The position numbers were made by a program, and so were the translations under genes. Shown piece after piece: positions 24,420 to 29,427 of a stretch of 29,427 nt of DNA. The number at the start of each line of letters is the position of its first letter. Within the stretch, counting starts at the first letter, position 1. This DNA comes from Lachnospiraceae bacterium UBA5902 (GTDB lineage: Bacteria; Bacillota; Clostridia; Lachnospirales; Lachnospiraceae): assembly GCA_002431865.1 (NCBI GenBank), contig DJEI01000045.1, positions 1-29,427 of the forward strand. Direction: 5' to 3'. The notes under the pieces are model-generated. The model was not told the DNA's origin, did not search any database, and saw only the letters and a program-made list of their open reading frames with translations.

Positions 24420-24710
24420 TTCCATTTCTATAAATGGCGTTGCCGACCTGCCGCCGAGCGTAGTGAGGGGGCAATTCCCGAAACAAGAGGAAGTAACGGA
24501 CATGCAAACCGATATAGTGTTTGTTGCAAGTATCTTCCAATCGGTACATTCCTATATAATGTATTGAAACTAAGAAGTAGTAAGTGTTCTGATTTGCGTT
24601 ATCGAAGACACACGCAACCGCTGCACGGGTGATGCCCCCTCGTGTTACTCGGCGGCAGATTGTCGGACGCATTCTAAATATGAACTTCGTTCATAGGCGC
24701 CCTCCGCTCG
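24394..24710. mobile_element. inverted-repeat (MITE-like) element B at the protease 3' end
   Basis: A left arm (24394-24480) and a right arm (24626-24710) are inverted copies of one another. Both read CGAG, then a small hairpin (AATGGAAC-GTA-GTTCCATT on the left, ATGAAC-TTC-GTTCAT on the right), then CCGAC, CTGCCGCCGAG, GAGGGGGC and CCCG in matching order. Between them are about 145 bases without an open frame but with small hairpins. The left arm also folds on itself (GGCAACGCCA at 24397 with TGGCGTTGCC at 24435). No transposase or clear target-site duplication is visible. It could also be a structured RNA gene. Confidence 0.65.
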
Positions 24711-24794
24711 CCATCCGTGGCTCAGTGGCAGCTTGCCTGAACATCGTGTTCAGGCATTGCTGATAGAGTGCAGAACACTAACAACTTCTAAGTT
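24568..24794. repeat. second inverted repeat, interleaved with element B
   Basis: The 24 bases at 24568-24591 and 24771-24794 are imperfect inverted copies, sharing AGTGTTCTG/CAGAACACT at their inner ends and AACT(A/T)AGAAGT at their outer ends. This pair encloses the right arm of element B, while element B encloses its left arm, so the two foldings interleave. The enclosed part also holds hairpins at 24594-24617 (TTGCGT/ACGCAA) and 24729-24762 (TGCCTGAAC-ATCGT-GTTCAGGCA within CAGC/GCTG). Confidence 0.55.
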
Positions 24795-24910
24795 CCAAAC
24801 ATATCATATAGTTCATGTACAGATTGAAAGATACATGCATCTACATAGTTCTGAGGTTTGCATGAATGTTGTTTGCAGGCTTTTTTGTTCGTGACCTTCA
24901 AGGTGTGCTT

Positions 24911-25166
24911 GGTGAGATGGAGTTGGAGTAAAGCAAGCAAGATAGGATGGTTTGCTCCAAGTAGGAAGAACGTAGGAGAAATGGAGTAGGAGCAAAGCAA
25001 GCAGGAAAGGGCGGATTGCTCCAAGCGGGAAAGTAGTTGGAGAAATGGAGTAGGAGCAAAGCAAGCAGGAAAGGGCGGATTGCTCCAAGTAGGAAGAGAG
25101 TAGGAAAAATGAAGTTGGAGTAAAGCGAGCTGAAAATGACGATTTGCTCCAATTAGAGATAAATTA
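24911..25166. repeat. four tandem copies of a 64-bp purine-rich repeat
   Basis: Units begin at 24911, 24975, 25039 and 25103. Units 2 and 3 are identical over the first 50 bases. Each unit keeps an inverted pair of the type GGAGYAAA...TTGCTCC, ten bases long with flanks in units 1 and 4 and seven bases in units 2 and 3. The plus strand is almost all A and G outside the pairs. The array ends 35 bases before rdgB. The 116 bases between the previous repeat and this array show no feature I can name. Confidence 0.85.
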
Positions 25167-25200
25167 GAGAAGAAAAATAAGAAAGAGGAGATATAGGCAG

Positions 25201-25791
25201 ATGAAGAAGATTATTTTTGCAACAGGTAATGCAAATAAGATGGTGGAGGTGCGCATGATCCTGGCGGATTGTGGGTACGAGATTGTGTCTATGAAGGAAG
25301 CAGGCATCGACATTGATATTGTGGAGGATGGCAAGACATTTGAGGAGAATGCGATCATCAAAGCGACAGCCATAAGCAAGACAAAGGAAGCCGAAGGCTG
25401 TGTGGTTCTCGCCGACGATAGTGGTCTGGAGGTTGATTACATGGATGGCGCGCCGGGCATTTATTCGGCAAGATGGCAGGGCGAGGATACACCGTACAGC
25501 ATCAAGAATCAGATGATCATTGACGCGCTTGCAGATGCGAAAGAGGAAGAGCGGACAGCGCGGTTCGTATGTGCAATTGCGGCTGCATTTCCAGATGGTA
25601 CGGTGACAACACGCCGCGGTGTGATCGAGGGTATGATCGCGCATCAGCCTGCCGGAGAAAATGGATTTGGTTATGATCCGATTTTCTTCCTGCCGGAGTA
25701 TGGAAAGACAACTGCGGAGCTGGCACCGGAAGATAAGAACAAGATCAGCCATCGTGGACGTGCTTTGGAAATGATTCGCGAGGTATTGTAG
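25201..25791 (+). CDS. rdgB: XTP/dITP diphosphatase (RdgB/HAM1)
   Basis: RdgB hydrolyses non-canonical purine triphosphates such as dITP, XTP and ITP to monophosphates, keeping them out of DNA and RNA. Motifs are FATGNANKMVEV (residues 6-17), LADDSGLEVDYMDGAPGIYS (70-89, metal-binding Asp72/73), ENGFGYDPIF and KNKISHRGRAL near the C-terminus. The length of 196 residues is normal. AAGAGGAG precedes the start, and a tandem repeat array lies immediately upstream. The phosphodiesterase gene follows 23 bases later. Confidence 0.96.
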   Translation: MKKIIFATGNANKMVEVRMILADCGYEIVSMKEAGIDIDIVEDGKTFEENAIIKATAISKTKEAEGCVVLADDSGLEVDYMDGAPGIYSARWQGEDTPYSIKNQMIIDALADAKEEERTARFVCAIAAAFPDGTVTTRRGVIEGMIAHQPAGENGFGYDPIFFLPEYGKTTAELAPEDKNKISHRGRALEMIREVL

Positions 25792-25814
25792 TATAGGATT
25801 CGAAGGAGGAAATT

Positions 25815-26372
25815 ATGCTGCGGATTTTGGTAATGAGTGATTCGCATGGGCGAAATGAAAACGTGGAGCTTGCAATCGCGCAGGTGCGGGAAGAAATTGG
25901 TGAATTCCAGATGCTGATTCATCTGGGCGATGTCGGAGATGCACGTGAAATTGAATCATTGGCAGGTGTGCCATGTTATATCGTGCGCGGAAATACCGAT
26001 TATGATGCAAAGCTTCTGAATGTAAATGTGATCGAGGCTGGCGGACATCGCATTTTCGCAACGCATGGGCATCTGTATCAGGTGGACATACGGTTGGATC
26101 TGCTGCGGTTAGCAGCATTGGAAAATGATTGCGATATCGCGATGTATGGACACACGCATGTGCCATATCTGGAGGAAGATCCAGATGATACAAGGAAGCA
26201 CGCTGATGCGTGCGCAGGTCATCAAACCTATGGTTTGGTGACAGATGATGTGACGATCCTGAATCCGGGCAGCATTTCGAAGCCGCGGCAGGCGGATCAC
26301 AGTTACACGTATATGGTGATGGAAATCGACGATGAAGATGAAGTGACATACGAATTAAGGTATGTCGAATGA
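25815..26372 (+). CDS. YfcE/MJ0936-type metallophosphoesterase
   Basis: This 185-residue calcineurin-like phosphoesterase has the metal ligands SDSHG (Asp9, His11), LGDV (Asp39), RGNTD (Asn60), THGH (His84) and GHTHVPY (His113, His115). Related YfcE enzymes hydrolyse phosphodiesters. A short acidic insertion (about residues 119-135) after the GHTH motif is unusual for the family core. It follows rdgB by 23 bases with AAGGAGG before the ATG, a common pairing in Firmicutes. The cellular substrate is unknown. Confidence 0.92.
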   Translation: MLRILVMSDSHGRNENVELAIAQVREEIGEFQMLIHLGDVGDAREIESLAGVPCYIVRGNTDYDAKLLNVNVIEAGGHRIFATHGHLYQVDIRLDLLRLAALENDCDIAMYGHTHVPYLEEDPDDTRKHADACAGHQTYGLVTDDVTILNPGSISKPRQADHSYTYMVMEIDDEDEVTYELRYVE

Positions 26373-26402
26373 TGATGGCGGAAGGAAGAGAATATGTATA
26401 TG

Positions 26403-26548
26403 GAGTTGTAAATAATACTCATTGTAAAGCAGACCGTTGAAGCACGCTGGTACTTAATGAACGGCAACTTGGTGACGTGAATTTAGTACCACTGCGTGAT
26501 GAACCGAGCGAGAGCGTGTCTGCGTATAATGTGTATTGTTTACAACTC
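26403..26548 (+). repeat. structured repeat family A, copy 2 (A2)
   Basis: This is the second copy of the element at 5881-6021, here on the plus strand. It starts GAGTTGTAAATAATAC and ends GTATTGTTTACAACTC, a 16-base pair set with one wobble. GCAGAC pairs with GTCTGC where copy A1 has ACAGAC and GTCTGT. The inner stem CACGC-TGGTACT with AGTACCA-CT-GCGTG is the same in both, and the hairpin tip differs. It ends 60 bases upstream of rlmD, in the same relative orientation as A1 to the aminotransferase gene. Confidence 0.85.
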
Positions 26549-26608
26549 ATAGAGAAATAAGTTATTCCGCAATCATATGAGAATAAACGAAAATGAGGAG
26601 ACAGTCGA

Positions 26609-28057
26609 GTGAAAAAAGGTGATGTATGCGAGGGAATCATCGAGCGTTATGATTTCCCGAACAAAGGAAGCTTTCAGGTGGACGAGCGCAAGGTGACGAT
26701 CAAGGGCGCCCTGCCGGGACAGAAAGTGAAATACATGGTAACAAAGAAGAAAAGCGGCATGGCAGAGGGCAAGGTGCTGGAAGTCCTGGAGCGGAGTCCG
26801 TTGGAGGACGTAGAGCCGACCTGCCCTTATTTTGGTGCGTGTGGTGGATGCGCCTACCAGACGATGTCGTATGACAATCAGTTGAAGCTGAAAGCGGACA
26901 TGGTGAAAGCATTGCTCGACCGCGTGCTTCTGGCGGAGGATTCCAATTCAAAGGATTATGAGTGGGAGGGAATCCTTGGTTCGCCGAGCCAGACCGCGTA
27001 CCGGAACAAAATGGAATTTACATTTGGTGATGCCTACAAGGACGGTCCGTTGGCACTCGGGTTGCATCAGAAAGGAAGCTTCTATGATATCCTGATAGTC
27101 GATGGATGTGAGATCATCGGTGCGGATTGGAGCCGTATACTCACGGCAACACTTGCATTTTTCTCCGAGCGAAATGTGCCATTCTTTCATCGGATGCGCC
27201 ATGAGGGAATCCTGCGGAATCTGGTTGTGCGCCAGTCGCGGGCAAATGGGCAGTTCCTGATCAACTTGGTAACTTCGACACAGTGGGACGCATATGGATT
27301 CGATGTGAAACAGCTGCTTCAGGAGTTCGTGGAAATGCTGCTGGAACTGGAGAAAACCGATGCATTTGAGGGAAGTATAGCAGGTATTTTGTACACAGAA
27401 AATGACGCTTTGGGCGATGTGGTGCAGAGTGACCGGATGGAGCTTCTGTATGGACAGGATTACATCGAGGAAGAAATCCTTGGACTTACGTTCAAGATCT
27501 CGCCGTTCTCATTTTTCCAGACAAACACAGGTGGCTGTGAGGTGCTGTATCAGAAGGCGCGCGATTATATCATGCAGGGCAGCGTGAAGCTCGATGGCGA
27601 CAAGACCGTGTTCGATCTGTATAGTGGAACCGGCACGATTGCGCAGATGATGGCAGCGGTTTCCAAGAAAGTGATAGGAATCGAAATCGTGGAGGAAGCA
27701 GTCGAAGCAGCGAAAGAAAATGCGAAAGCAAATGGACTTTCCAACTGTGAATTCATCGCAGGCGATGTGTTAAAGGCAATCGACCTTGTGGAAGACAAAC
27801 CGGATCTGATCATTGTCGATCCACCGCGGGATGGGATTCATCCGAAAGCGTTGGAGAAAATTCTTGCATTTGGCGTGGACGAGATCGTCTATATCAGTTG
27901 CAAGCCGACCTCTCTGGCACGTGATCTGGAGACGATCATTCGTCGCGGATACCATGTGGATAAGGTTTCTTGTGTCGACCAATTTCCTAGAACAAATCAT
28001 TGTGAAACAATCGTGAAACTGCAACGGGTGGATGCGGAAAATTTCAAAAATAATTAA
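26609..28057 (+). CDS. rlmD: 23S rRNA (uracil-C5)-methyltransferase, RlmD/RumA type
   Basis: This 482-residue enzyme methylates C5 of uracil in RNA, most likely U1939 of 23S rRNA or a related site. An N-terminal TRAM-like beta domain (about 1-60) is followed by iron-sulfur cysteines: Cys72, Cys78 and Cys81 in TCPYFGACGGCAYQ and Cys167 in VDGCEIIG. The SAM motif is FDLYSGTGTIAQMM, the catalytic motifs are IVDPPRDGIHPKAL and YISCKPTSLARDL with nucleophile Cys431. Translation starts at GTG 26609, with GAGGAG before it. Repeat copy A2 lies in the upstream 236-base gap. Confidence 0.94.
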   Translation: MKKGDVCEGIIERYDFPNKGSFQVDERKVTIKGALPGQKVKYMVTKKKSGMAEGKVLEVLERSPLEDVEPTCPYFGACGGCAYQTMSYDNQLKLKADMVKALLDRVLLAEDSNSKDYEWEGILGSPSQTAYRNKMEFTFGDAYKDGPLALGLHQKGSFYDILIVDGCEIIGADWSRILTATLAFFSERNVPFFHRMRHEGILRNLVVRQSRANGQFLINLVTSTQWDAYGFDVKQLLQEFVEMLLELEKTDAFEGSIAGILYTENDALGDVVQSDRMELLYGQDYIEEEILGLTFKISPFSFFQTNTGGCEVLYQKARDYIMQGSVKLDGDKTVFDLYSGTGTIAQMMAAVSKKVIGIEIVEEAVEAAKENAKANGLSNCEFIAGDVLKAIDLVEDKPDLIIVDPPRDGIHPKALEKILAFGVDEIVYISCKPTSLARDLETIIRRGYHVDKVSCVDQFPRTNHCETIVKLQRVDAENFKNN

Positions 28058-28060
28058 GAC

Positions 28061-28095
28061 AGGGGACGCTCTTCGGGACAGAAGAAGCGTCCCCT
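28061..28095 (+). terminator. hairpin after rlmD, terminator-like
   Basis: AGGGGACGCT (28061-28070) pairs with AGCGTCCCCT (28086-28095), extended by CTTC/GAAG with one bulge and a GGGACA loop. There is no T-run after it, so intrinsic termination is uncertain. Confidence 0.5.
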
Positions 28096-28144
28096 AATAA
28101 ATCCGGTTTATAGTGGCAACAAGTGATATAGGATAAAGTCAGCA

Positions 28145-28180
28145 AATCACAAGGCAATTTTTTCTAACTGCCTTGTGATT
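28145..28180 (-). terminator. hairpin at the 3' end of the RHH-like gene
   Basis: AATCACAAGGCA (28145-28156) pairs perfectly with TGCCTTGTGATT (28169-28180), just after the stop of the minus-strand gene. The T-run is short, so it is a weak terminator candidate. Confidence 0.55.
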
Positions 28181-28189
28181 GGTTATATC

Positions 28190-28399
28190 TTACTCCCTAT
28201 CCTGTTTCTCCGGCTCTGCATTGGAGTGATCGGGTCTTTGCAGGTCGTGCAGTGCGTATTCACAGGCTTGGATGACAAAGCTGGAGAAGGTGACATCCTG
28301 ATTTTGAATCGCTGCTTCTATTTTGTGAATTAAAGGAATTGGAAAACGAATTGTTTTGTTTTCCGATTCTTTTTTATTTGGTTTTAATTGAAATGCCAT
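28190..28399 (-). CDS. YlcI/YnfO-like small RHH-type protein
   Basis: This 69-residue protein has a core KTIRFPIPLIHKIEAAIQNQ followed by DVTFSSFVIQACEYAL, a beta-strand plus two helices like a ribbon-helix-helix DNA-binding fold. I recall such proteins as YlcI/YnfO family, often near mobile elements or toxin-antitoxin loci; no partner toxin is visible beside it. GGAGG precedes the ATG. It may act as a repressor of its own promoter or of the nearby plus-strand promoter at 28476-28504. The charged C-terminus is probably disordered. Confidence 0.8.
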   Translation of the reverse strand: MAFQLKPNKKESENKTIRFPIPLIHKIEAAIQNQDVTFSSFVIQACEYALHDLQRPDHSNAEPEKQDRE

Positions 28400-28475
28400 A
28401 ATTACACCTCCGTTTAAGTTATATTATTGCAAATAACAGATGAAGTATGCATTGCAAGATGCAATACGGAATATA

Positions 28476-28504
28476 TTGCAACAAAGAAGCGGTTATGCTA
28501 TAAT
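28476..28504 (+). promoter_or_regulatory. near-consensus promoter without a clear gene
   Basis: TTGCAA (28476-28481) and TATAAT (28499-28504) are 17 bases apart. Transcription would start near 28511, where no well-supported reading frame begins. Confidence 0.6.
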
Positions 28505-28510
28505 GAGCAA

Positions 28511-28634
28511 TGCGACGGTTGTGCTTGATACACCGGAAACGGATGGAATTCTGATCGTTCCTCTTGACAAACAACTTAGAATGCGGTACTCTACCAACTA
28601 CAGGTGGTTCGAGCCACCATTTCGAGAGTTTACC
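28511..28634 (+). ncRNA. candidate small RNA with 3' hairpin
   Basis: The promoter at 28476-28504 would give a transcript beginning near 28511. Its 3' part (28585-28634) folds as GGT/ACC, ACTCT/AGAGT and GGTGG-TTCGAG-CCACC in nested order. A frame is open here up to 28643, but its in-frame ATG codons lie before the expected transcript start and none has a ribosome binding site. No T-run follows the hairpin, so the 3' end is uncertain. Confidence 0.3.
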
Positions 28635-28769
28635 AATTTCTAATTAAACGAGTAATACGAATTCAAGTGATCGAGAAATACGAATTTCCCATTGAAGTAC
28701 AATGAAACCAGAGACGAGGGTGTACCCACATGGTCGGATAATGTGCGGTATAGCAGAGGAGGATGAATT

Positions 28770-29427
28770 ATGAGAAAAATGGTACAAAAGATGATTGCGA
28801 TTGCAGTTGCAATGGTGATTGTACTGGGTATGGCATCTGTGACGCAGATGGATACGCTTGCGGCGTCGTATTCTTTCGAGGGAGAGGCGCATGTGCAGAC
28901 ATACGGCGACAGAGCGGGCGTTTACAGGAACAACACGCTGATACTTGGCACAACCGGACAGTCGAAACGGTTGGAGCGGATCAAGATTAAGTTCAACAAT
29001 CAGACCGGGTATGATGGCTCGATTGAATACCGGGTTCATCGCCAGACGTATGGCTGGGAGACATCGTACAAAACGATGGGACAGGTTAGCGGCACAACGG
29101 GTGAAGGAAAACGATTGGAAGGCATCGAAATCGCTTTGACCGGAAATGAGTATAGTGGAAGCATCGAATATTCTACTCACGTACAGAGCTATGGCTGGAT
29201 GAATGAGGTGTCGAACGGCACGATGAGCGGCACTTCCGGGCAGGCAAAACGACTGGAAGCAATCCGAATCCGTCTCAAGGGAGAAATCGCAAACCATTAC
29301 GATATCTGTTATCGTGTGCATGCACAGACCTACGGCTGGCTTTCGTGGGCGTGGAATGGAGATCCGGCAGGTACGAGCGGCCTTGGCAAGCGGTTGGAGG
29401 CAATTCAGATCGTACTTGTGAAAAAGG
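28770..29427 (+). CDS. secreted ChW-repeat protein, 3' end outside the window
   Basis: Translation from the ATG at 28770 gives 219 residues with no stop before the window ends. Residues 1-32 form a signal peptide (basic start, hydrophobic IAIAVAMVIVLGMA, cleavage near LAA). The rest is built of ChW (clostridial hydrophobic with conserved Trp) repeats of about 45-50 residues, each with a (V/R)HxQxYGW core and a GTSGxxKRLEAIxI end. Repeats 2, 3 and 4 have the Trp; the first has YGD instead of YGW. ChW proteins are thought to bind the cell surface or substrates. AGAGGAGG precedes the start. Another domain may follow beyond the window. Confidence 0.9.
   Translation, partial: MRKMVQKMIAIAVAMVIVLGMASVTQMDTLAASYSFEGEAHVQTYGDRAGVYRNNTLILGTTGQSKRLERIKIKFNNQTGYDGSIEYRVHRQTYGWETSYKTMGQVSGTTGEGKRLEGIEIALTGNEYSGSIEYSTHVQSYGWMNEVSNGTMSGTSGQAKRLEAIRIRLKGEIANHYDICYRVHAQTYGWLSWAWNGDPAGTSGLGKRLEAIQIVLVKK

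Noticed and set aside
23274..24503. 409-residue open frame opposite the cysteine protease
   Set aside because: It is an antisense shadow of a clear protease coding frame, with Ile/Arg-rich composition and no gene signals.
24788..25152. Three overlapping minus-strand open frames with repeated MEQ...LLALL peptides
   Set aside because: They arise because the 64-bp repeat is not divisible by three and the pyrimidine-rich strand has few stops. No ribosome binding site or codon signal supports them.
24911..25166. Possible CRISPR array
   Set aside because: Units are 64 bp and similar over their full length; there are no unique spacers and no cas genes.
28585..28634. tRNA-like fragment (GGTGGTTCGAGCCACC looks like a T-arm)
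   Set aside because: No D-arm, anticodon stem or acceptor pairing in the correct order; the hairpin alone explains the match.
28440..28643. 67-residue open frame on the plus strand
   Set aside because: It spans the promoter at 28476-28504, has no ribosome binding site at any start, and resembles no family I know. A small RNA is an equal or better explanation.

Overview
The window looks like a chromosomal segment of a low-GC Gram-positive anaerobe of the Clostridia, most probably Lachnospiraceae. This is inferred from strong AGGAGG-type ribosome binding sites, a large SRP RNA with an Alu domain, a ChW-repeat secreted protein, a TSCPD small protein next to murG, and a DUF6128-like protein. No species is claimed.

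Layout. 1-800: an AT-rich MNT/HEPN toxin-antitoxin-like pair closed by a two-way terminator. 802-5853 (minus): aminotransferase, then malQ - plsC - anchored basic protein - CPBP protease. 5881-6021: a structured repeat, copy A1. 6302-6895 (minus): a very short soluble chemoreceptor-like protein. 7047-9895 (plus): tatD - rsmA and a DUF6128-like protein whose 3' end overlaps a convergent GNAT gene. 10501-12095: tadA, the SRP RNA and an HD hydrolase. 12167-13621: a polysaccharide flippase. 13698-15040 (minus): TSCPD protein - murG. 15180-17048: membrane protein - pdaA. 17167-19350: an AT-rich island with an orphan ParA-like ATPase, a PH-like membrane protein and an unlisted 53-residue Gln/Asn-rich protein, each with its own promoter. 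19412-21334: DUF4143-type ATPase and a rhodanese. 21440-24419: THUMP methyltransferase and a secreted papain-like protease. 24394-25166: about 780 bases without a gene, filled with inverted repeats and a 64-bp tandem array. 25201-28057: rdgB - phosphodiesterase, repeat copy A2, then rlmD. 28061-28770: small RHH-like gene and a promoter with no clear ORF. 28770-end: ChW-repeat protein running off the window.

Most genes are housekeeping: rRNA, tRNA and nucleotide-pool maintenance (rsmA, tadA, rlmD, THUMP methyltransferase, rdgB), cell wall (murG, pdaA, flippase), glycogen or maltodextrin use (malQ) and phospholipid synthesis (plsC).

The most interesting signals are non-coding. Two copies of a roughly 145-bp element (5881-6021 and 26403-26548) each lie just upstream of a gene in the same orientation relative to it. 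Their outer stems differ in sequence but still pair, and an inner stem shows a compensatory change, which fits a conserved RNA structure or a mobile palindromic element. A different inverted-repeat element (24394-24710) supplies the last codons of the cysteine protease. All function assignments rest on motifs read by eye; no searches were run.
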